Below are positions 27,291-33,823 of a stretch of 33,823 bases of DNA, in pieces (the first letter of the stretch is position 1; the number at the start of each line of letters is the position of its first letter). The stretch is from assembly GCA_007117785.1 (NCBI GenBank), contig SKFV01000016.1, forward strand, positions 1-33,823. Reading direction: 5' to 3'. The stretch comes from Pseudomonas sp. (GTDB taxonomy: Bacteria > Pseudomonadota > Gammaproteobacteria > Pseudomonadales > Pseudomonadaceae). Both the position numbers and the translations under genes were made by a program. The notes under the pieces are model-generated. The model was not told where the DNA came from, made no database searches, and was given only the letters and a program-made list of their open reading frames with translations.

Positions 27291-28092
27291 CGCAAAGCTT
27301 CCAAAACTGCTTGAGTCTCAGGCCGAACACCGCGCCAGAGCAAAAACGCCTCGGCAGCTTGTTCGACCAGCATGCCCAGCCCATCGATACAGCTTGCCGC
27401 ATCGTGCTCGGCAGCCCAGCGATTGAAAGCGGTAGGTTCTTTGGCGTACATCATGTCGTAGCAGACCGTGTGGCCCGGCTTGATCAGGTGGGGAGAAATG
27501 GCTGGGACGCTGCCGCCGAGACTGGCTGAGGTCGCATTGATGATCAGATCCACCGGCTCCTCGATCCACTCAAAGCCTGCTGCACTGATCGGCCCCTGAT
27601 CGGCAAACAGGACAGCCAGCTCTTCCGCCTTGCTCACGGTACGGTTGACCACGCAGAGCTGGTCCGGTCCTGCCGCCAACAAGGGCTGAATCACCCCGCG
27701 CGCCGCACCACCGGCACCCACCAACAGAATGCGCAGCCCCTTGAGTGGCAGCTGGTTGTTGACCTCAATATCGCGCACCAAGCCTTTACCATCGGTGTTG
27801 TCGCCCAGGAGCCTTCCATCGGATAGACGCTGAATGGTATTAACCGCGCCGGCGCGTTCTGCCGCCGGCGTGTGCTGATCCACCAGCGCCCAGGCCTGTT
27901 CCTTGAAGGGTACCGTGATATTGACACCCAGGCCGGTCGCCAGAAAATCACGCAGGGTGCCGGCAAAGTCATCCAGCGGGGCCAACAAGGCGCAGTAGTC
28001 CAGATCCTGCCCGGTTTGTCGGGCAAAGAGGGCATGAATCTGCGGTGACTTGCTGTGCTCGATCGGGTTACCGATTACCGCATAGTGGTCCA

Positions 28093-28093
<1 letters not shown>
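27287..28093 (-). CDS. aroE: Shikimate dehydrogenase (NADP+)
   Basis: The protein has 268 residues. It reduces 3-dehydroshikimate to shikimate in aromatic amino acid synthesis. The substrate site is NPIEHSKSP (SxS motif) with the catalytic Lys in [11 protein letters not shown] (about 66) and Asp in LGDNTDGKG. The NADP-binding glycine-rich loop is [11 protein letters not shown]. The ATG shares its A with the TAA of hemF, so the two are translationally linked. Gene order aroE-hemF-tsaC-dprA is the classic Pseudomonas order. Confidence 0.97.
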
Positions 28094-29594
<1,501 letters not shown>

Positions 29595-29667
29595 GCCTAC
29601 TCCTTACCATCCACACCGGCAATAGCGCCGGCCCATGCGGCGACACTAGCCGGTTGTACGCGCAAGC

Positions 29668-30783
29668 TCAAGTGACTTGCCGGCAATATCCCTGCGGACT
29701 CTTGATCACCTGACCATCCAGCTCCAGTTCCAGCAGGCGCTGAAGTACCTGGTGGATGGGCAAATCCGTCTGCAGGCTGATCCAGTCGGCGGTTACCGGC
29801 TCGGTGTCCAGCCAACGCAACAAGGGGTCCTGGCTCGCGGTAGTGCCCGCCTCGGCAGCCTGGCTGGCACTCAAGGCCGCAATCAGGGGCAACTTCAGTA
29901 CCTGCAGCACATCCTGCACGCTTTCAACCAGATGCGCCCCGTCACGCAACAAACGGTGACAACCGCGCGCCTGCGGATTGTGGATTGAGCCGGGCATGGC
30001 GAACAACTCCCGGTTCTGCTCCAATGCCAGCCGTGCGGTAATCAGCGAGCCACTGTTCAGGCTGGCCTCGACCACCAGGGTACCCAGGCTCAGGCCACTG
30101 ATAATCCGGTTACGGGTAGGGAACTGACCCGGTTGCGGCCCGATATCCGGCCAGAAGGCCGATGCCAGGGCGCCATCCTGCTCGATGATACGTTCAGCCA
30201 GATGCGCATGACGTTTCGGGTAACAGCGCTGCAAGCCGGTACCCCAAACCGCAATGGTCTGCCCGCCAGCCTCCAGAGCACCCTGATGCGCAGCGGCATC
30301 AATACCCAGCGCCATCCCACTGGTAATGGTCAGTCCGGCCTGGGCAAAAGCCGTCGCAAAGGCCCTTGCGGTGCCACCCCCGTGTGGGCTGGGGTGCCGG
30401 GTGCCGACCATGGCCAGTTGCGGATCCTGCAGCAAGGCCGGGTTACCGCGTACAAACAACACCAGTGGCGGGTCGGCAATTTCCTTCAGTTGGGCAGGGT
30501 AGTCGGGGGCATCCAGGCACAACAAATGGTTGCCTGTTTCGGCCAGCCAGTCGGCAGCCACCTGCAGACGCGCCGTCAGTTCACTGCGGTGTTGTTTCAA
30601 TGCCAGTAGCGCATCGATGGTGGCGGGGCGCAACCCCAGAGCACGCAAGCTGGCGGGAGCGAGATCAAATATCTGAGTCAGGTCAATCAGTTGTTCGCGC
30701 AGGCGCTGCAACGAGCGCGGGCCCAGACCGGGCAGCAGAGCGAGTAACAGCCAGCGTTGCTGGCACTCAGTGAGTTCGGGCAT
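29668..30783 (-). CDS. dprA: DNA-processing protein DprA (Smf)
   Basis: The protein has 371 residues. It loads RecA on incoming single-stranded DNA during natural transformation. An N-terminal helix-hairpin-helix/SAM-like part (about 5-75) contains LPGLGPRSLQRL. The Rossmann-like DprA core (about 80-290) shows MVGTRHPSPHG, TSGMALGIDAAAHQGAL, FPTRNRIISGLSLGTLVVEA, SGSLITARLALEQ and FAMPGSI. A C-terminal winged-helix-like part (about 305-370) follows. AAGGAT is before the ATG. A terminator for the lysM gene ends about 30 bases upstream, so dprA probably has its own start site in that gap or depends on read-through. Confidence 0.96.
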   Translation of the reverse strand: MPELTECQQRWLLLALLPGLGPRSLQRLREQLIDLTQIFDLAPASLRALGLRPATIDALLALKQHRSELTARLQVAADWLAETGNHLLCLDAPDYPAQLKEIADPPLVLFVRGNPALLQDPQLAMVGTRHPSPHGGGTARAFATAFAQAGLTITSGMALGIDAAAHQGALEAGGQTIAVWGTGLQRCYPKRHAHLAERIIEQDGALASAFWPDIGPQPGQFPTRNRIISGLSLGTLVVEASLNSGSLITARLALEQNRELFAMPGSIHNPQARGCHRLLRDGAHLVESVQDVLQVLKLPLIAALSASQAAEAGTTASQDPLLRWLDTEPVTADWISLQTDLPIHQVLQRLLELELDGQVIKSPQGYCRQVT

Positions 30784-30811
30784 AGCAGATCATCCTTGAT
30801 CGTCAATACGG

Positions 30812-30838
30812 AAAAAAGCCCGTCATGGGACGGGCTTT
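30812..30838 (-). terminator. Rho-independent terminator after the LysM gene
   Basis: On the minus strand, AAAGCCCGTC and GACGGGCTTT form a perfect ten-base-pair stem with a four-base loop, followed by a T-run (TTTTTT within the stem end and beyond). It lies 36 bases past the stop of the LysM gene and just before dprA. Confidence 0.9.
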
Positions 30839-30874
30839 GTTCAACTGCTGGGCCGGCTGGCGCCGGCCAGGGAC

Positions 30875-31900
30875 TCAGGGGTTACGTACCTGATCCATGA
30901 TCGCCATTTGGCGATTGGCATTGACCACGATGCCGTAGCTCATCTTGTCATAGACACGAAAAGCCATCATCAGACCAGCACGTTCCGCCGGCAGACGCAC
31001 GCGCTCGTTCTGGATACGGTCTCGCACCAGCTCACCGGTCTTGTAGATGGCCAGGATATTGCCTTCTTCCAGGCCGTCACGGGCACCCTTGTTGATGATC
31101 ACCACGTCATACAGGCCGATCTGGGTGACGCCATTGGGGACATCCAGAATCACACCATCAATGGTGGTTTTCGGATCACTGGGGAAGAAGGTCGAGGCGA
31201 CCGGGCGCTCTTCGGTTTCCAGCATGCGGTCACCGACACGGACTTCCTGACGGCTGCGGGTGATATCCAGGGTCGCGATATCATCATCAATCGCACGCAC
31301 GCGGGCGTTACCGATGTCCTGAATATGCAAACCCAGATACTCACCACTCTGCGGATCGGTGTAACTGCTGCCGCGACGGTAAATACCCAGCGCGCGAACA
31401 CCCTCTTCAAACTCGCCGCGCGCATACACACGACCACCAGCGCCCTGAATCACGCTTTCAGCCTGGCCACCAATCACGTAGGGTGCCTGCTCCATAGTTG
31501 CTGGATCATCGAGAATACGGCCAGCCTGCAGGAAGGCATTGATGGCTTCCAGTGGAATGGTCGGGATGGCCTCGGCAACGGGTGTGCTGCGAATACCGGG
31601 TGACAGACGAATGGTACCGCCATCGCCGCGACCTACGGTCAGACGGGGCTGGCCATCAATATACACCAGCGAAATAATATCGCCGGGATAGATCAGATGC
31701 GGGTTATCAATTTGCGGGTTGGCATGCCATATTTCTGGCCATTTCCAGGGTAGGCTGAGAAAACGCCCGGCAATATCCCAGAGTGTATCCCCACGCACCA
31801 CGGTATAACGCTCCGGGTGATCTTCCCTAAATACAGACTCCTGCGCCACGGCCCAAAAGCTCATTGACAGCAACAGGAGGCCGACTAGTGTTTTCCTCAT
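30875..31900 (-). CDS. LysM-domain exported protein
   Basis: The protein has 341 residues. A Sec signal peptide ([20 protein letters not shown], cleavage probably after AVA) is followed by one LysM peptidoglycan-binding domain at about 31-80 ([17 protein letters not shown] ... [13 protein letters not shown]). The rest (about 90-340) is a conserved extension that I know from the P. aeruginosa PA0020 type, of unknown role. It should be periplasmic, bound to the cell wall. It is divergent from def, as in Pseudomonas chromosomes. GGG is placed as a ribosome site before the ATG. Confidence 0.92.
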   Translation of the reverse strand: MRKTLVGLLLLSMSFWAVAQESVFREDHPERYTVVRGDTLWDIAGRFLSLPWKWPEIWHANPQIDNPHLIYPGDIISLVYIDGQPRLTVGRGDGGTIRLSPGIRSTPVAEAIPTIPLEAINAFLQAGRILDDPATMEQAPYVIGGQAESVIQGAGGRVYARGEFEEGVRALGIYRRGSSYTDPQSGEYLGLHIQDIGNARVRAIDDDIATLDITRSRQEVRVGDRMLETEERPVASTFFPSDPKTTIDGVILDVPNGVTQIGLYDVVIINKGARDGLEEGNILAIYKTGELVRDRIQNERVRLPAERAGLMMAFRVYDKMSYGIVVNANRQMAIMDQVRNP

Positions 31901-31915
31901 GACATGAATCCCTTT

Positions 31916-31921
31916 ATTATA
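31916..31921 (-). promoter_or_regulatory. Possible -10 element (TATAAT) for the LysM gene
   Basis: A perfect TATAAT on the minus strand, 16 to 21 bases before the ATG. The -35 at the normal distance (near TCTCGG) is poor, and the leader would be only about ten bases, so this is tentative. Confidence 0.3.
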
Positions 31922-32035
31922 GAGGCCAGCATCCTGGTCCGAGACGACATGTTATTCGGACCTGTTGATTTCCTAGCTGCTTGTCATCTTAGCAGCACCC
32001 ACTGGATTTATTCCACAAATGCAGTAAAAACCGCT

Positions 32036-32548
32036 ATGCCTATTTTGACAATACTAGAATTTCCCGATACGCGCTTGCGTACCATAGCCAAACCGGTGGC
32101 AGCAGTAGACGAGCGTATTCGCCAACTGGTCGACGATATGTTCGAGACCATGTACGCCGCACCGGGTATTGGCCTGGCCGCGACGCAGGTCAATGTGCAC
32201 GAGCGCGTGATCGTTATTGACGTGTCCGACGACAAGAGCGAACCACTGGTGTTCATCAACCCGGAGCTGGAGCCACTGACTGACGAGCTGGAAGAAATGC
32301 AGGAAGGCTGTCTGTCGGTCCCCGGTTTCTATGAGAACGTGGTACGCCCAGAGCGCGTGCGGGTCAAAGCCCTGGACCGCAATGGGGAGCCCTTTGATCG
32401 CGTGCTGGAAGGCTTGCTTGCCGTGTGCATTCAGCATGAATGCGATCACCTGAATGGCAAGCTGTTTGTTGATTACCTGTCCAACCTCAAGCGTGACCGT
32501 ATCCGCAAGAAGCTGGAAAAGATCCACCGCGCACAGGCCAACGGCTAA
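32036..32548 (+). CDS. def: Peptide deformylase
   Basis: The start is the ATG at 32036, giving [15 protein letters not shown], the usual deformylase start; the ORF track's start at 31904 runs into the promoter region. The protein has 170 residues. It removes the formyl group from new proteins. The three family motifs are [17 protein letters not shown] (metal-binding Cys) and QHECDHLNG (HExxH). The ribosome site is weak. The partner enzyme, formyltransferase, follows directly. Confidence 0.98.
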   Translation: MPILTILEFPDTRLRTIAKPVAAVDERIRQLVDDMFETMYAAPGIGLAATQVNVHERVIVIDVSDDKSEPLVFINPELEPLTDELEEMQEGCLSVPGFYENVVRPERVRVKALDRNGEPFDRVLEGLLAVCIQHECDHLNGKLFVDYLSNLKRDRIRKKLEKIHRAQANG

Positions 32549-32567
32549 GGCCTGTCATCCCGCTAGC

Positions 32568-32595
32568 AAGGCTTGCTTCGGCAAGCCTTTTGTTT
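32568..32595 (+). terminator. Rho-independent terminator between def and fmt
   Basis: AAGGCTTGC and GCAAGCCTT form a nine-base-pair stem with a TTCG loop, followed by TTGTTT. It lies 19 bases past the def stop and 10 bases before the fmt start. Read-through would give def-fmt co-transcription. Confidence 0.85.
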
Positions 32596-32605
32596 ACGAG
32601 GCAGC

Positions 32606-33565
32606 ATGAATCCTGCAGAGCTACGCCTGATCTTCGCCGGCACCCCGGAATTTGCCGCCACCCACCTGCAAGCCCTGCTCGACGCCAAACTGAATGTGGT
32701 TGCCGTCTATACCCAGCCTGATCGCCCGGCCGGGCGTGGCCAGAAACTGGCCATGAGCGCGGTCAAGCAGCTTGCCGTCCAGCATCAGTTGCCCGTGCTG
32801 CAGCCCGCCAGCCTGAAAAGTGCCGAGGCTCAGGCTGAACTGGCTGCTCTCAAGCCGGACTTGCTGATCGTTGTGGCTTACGGGCTGATTCTGCCGCAAG
32901 CCGTGCTGGATATTCCGCGCCTGGGCTGCATCAACAGTCATGCGTCGCTGTTACCGCGCTGGCGCGGTGCAGCACCGATCCAGCGCGCAATCGAAGCTGG
33001 TGATCAGGAGAGCGGCGTGACCATCATGCAGATGGAAGCCGGGCTGGATACCGGCCCCATGTTGCTTAAACAGCATACCCCGATCAGCCGGAGCGATACC
33101 GGCGGCAGCCTGCATGACCGCCTCGCGGCGCTGGGTGCAACCGCGTTGCCTGATGCCATCGAAGGGCTGGCAGCAGGCACGCTGAGCGCTGAGGTGCAGA
33201 ATGATGCCCTGGCCTGCTATGCACACAAACTGAGCAAGGCCGATGGCCTGATCGACTGGCAGTTACCGGCGGCTGATCTGCTAAACCGTATTCGCGCCTT
33301 CAACCCCTGGCCGCTGTGTCAGGCGCGCTTGCAGGACAAGGTGATCAAGCTCTGGGCCGCCGAACCGGCTGACGGGGAGGCTTCCGGTCAGCCCGGTGAA
33401 ATCCTCGCTGCCGACCGCAGCGGGCTTACCGTTGCCTGCGGCAACGGCGCACTGCGCCTGATCCGGCTGCAACTGCCCGGTGGCAAGCCCCTGGCCTTTG
33501 CCGACCTGCTTAACGCGCGGCGCGAGCAGTTTGCGCCCGGTCAGTTGCTGGATAACGGCCTGTGA
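32606..33565 (+). CDS. fmt: Methionyl-tRNA formyltransferase
   Basis: The start is the ATG at 32606, which has GAGG six bases upstream; the ORF track's start at 32573 lies inside the terminator hairpin. The protein has 319 residues. It formylates initiator Met-tRNA using 10-formyl-THF. The N-terminal transferase domain shows [46 protein letters not shown] (Asn-His catalytic pair), and [17 protein letters not shown]. The C-terminal OB-fold domain starts near 208 (INWQ-like [18 protein letters not shown]). The GTGA overlap ties it to rsmB. Confidence 0.98.
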   Translation: MNPAELRLIFAGTPEFAATHLQALLDAKLNVVAVYTQPDRPAGRGQKLAMSAVKQLAVQHQLPVLQPASLKSAEAQAELAALKPDLLIVVAYGLILPQAVLDIPRLGCINSHASLLPRWRGAAPIQRAIEAGDQESGVTIMQMEAGLDTGPMLLKQHTPISRSDTGGSLHDRLAALGATALPDAIEGLAAGTLSAEVQNDALACYAHKLSKADGLIDWQLPAADLLNRIRAFNPWPLCQARLQDKVIKLWAAEPADGEASGQPGEILAADRSGLTVACGNGALRLIRLQLPGGKPLAFADLLNARREQFAPGQLLDNGL

Positions 33566-33823
33566 GCCCACGTCTTGCGGCCTGCCGCGCCTTGCTACCG
33601 GTCCTGCAAGGCAAGGCATCACTGGGCAGCAGCCTGCCCGAACAGCAGGGCAAGGTTGCCGAACGTGATCGACCGCTGGTGCAGGAACTGGCCTTTGGCA
33701 CGGCGCGCTGGTATCCGCGCTTGATGGCGCTGACCAGTCGCTGCCTGGAAAAGCCCTTCAAGCCGGCCGACCTGGATATCCAGATCCTGCTGCTGCTGGG
33801 GTGTTATCAATTGCTCTACACCC
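33562..33823 (+). CDS. rsmB: 16S rRNA m5C967 methyltransferase, N-terminal part (runs off the window)
   Basis: A frame open to the end of the window starts at a GTG that overlaps the fmt stop (GTGA). It was too near the end for the ORF track. The 87 visible residues ([20 protein letters not shown], then [17 protein letters not shown] and [10 protein letters not shown]) match the NusB-like N-terminal domain of RsmB (Sun/Fmu). It methylates C967 of 16S rRNA. Position after fmt is the usual one. The catalytic domain is outside the window. Confidence 0.9.
   Translation, partial: MSPRLAACRALLPVLQGKASLGSSLPEQQGKVAERDRPLVQELAFGTARWYPRLMALTSRCLEKPFKPADLDIQILLLLGCYQLLYT

Overview
The window reads as a chromosomal segment of a gammaproteobacterium of the Pseudomonadaceae. 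The right third carries the conserved Pseudomonas block trpI<>trpBA, aroE-hemF-tsaC-dprA-lysM<>def-fmt-rsmB, which in that family lies near the replication origin. A Halopseudomonas-like (P. pertucinogena lineage) origin is plausible from protein similarity as I remember it, but this is not proven here. By eye, the left two thirds are less GC-rich in third codon positions than the trp-rsmB block.

Layout. (1) 3-1233: a complete IS3-family insertion sequence with imperfect terminal repeats, an A-AAA-AAG frameshift heptamer, and an amber codon that breaks orfB just before the first catalytic Asp. (2) 1291-11554, minus strand: seven tightly packed signalling genes, many overlapping. In transcription order they are a REC-HPt protein, an isochorismatase-like hydrolase, a PAS-PAS hybrid histidine kinase, a REC-PAS-(dead GGDEF)-EAL protein, a FIST-domain protein, a second hybrid kinase with REC-REC-HPt, and an EAL-like/HDOD protein. 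The FIST protein next to a hybrid kinase resembles the nitric-oxide-sensing NosP/NahK pair of P. aeruginosa. (3) 11624-13015, plus: an NtrC-type sigma-54 activator, divergent from (2). (4) 13539-16535, plus: an overlapping operon of a PAS histidine kinase, a response regulator with a degenerate HD-GYP (YN...GHP) domain, and a single-domain receiver. (5) 16660-22969, minus: nitronate monooxygenase, acetoacetyl-CoA synthetase and a membrane CHASE-PAS-GGDEF-EAL protein, all with overlapping ends. (6) 23095-25001, minus: a lipoprotein aminopeptidase and trpI. (7) 25101-27130, plus: trpBA. (8) 27287-31900, minus: aroE, hemF, tsaC, dprA and a LysM protein. (9) 32036 to the end, plus: def, fmt and the start of rsmB.

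How it may fit together. Two sequences with exact sigma-54 (-24/-12) spacing lie in front of the signalling operons: 11587-11602 facing left before the REC-HPt gene, and 13485-13500 facing right before the PAS kinase gene. The sigma-54 activator gene sits between them. The simplest reading is one locus-specific regulon: the activator turns on both arms, a FIST/NosP-like sensor and three kinases feed phosphorelays, and the outputs are one intact c-di-GMP phosphodiesterase plus several catalytically degraded c-di-GMP-type domains that may act by binding partners. The individual domains are clear from sequence; the wiring is inference.
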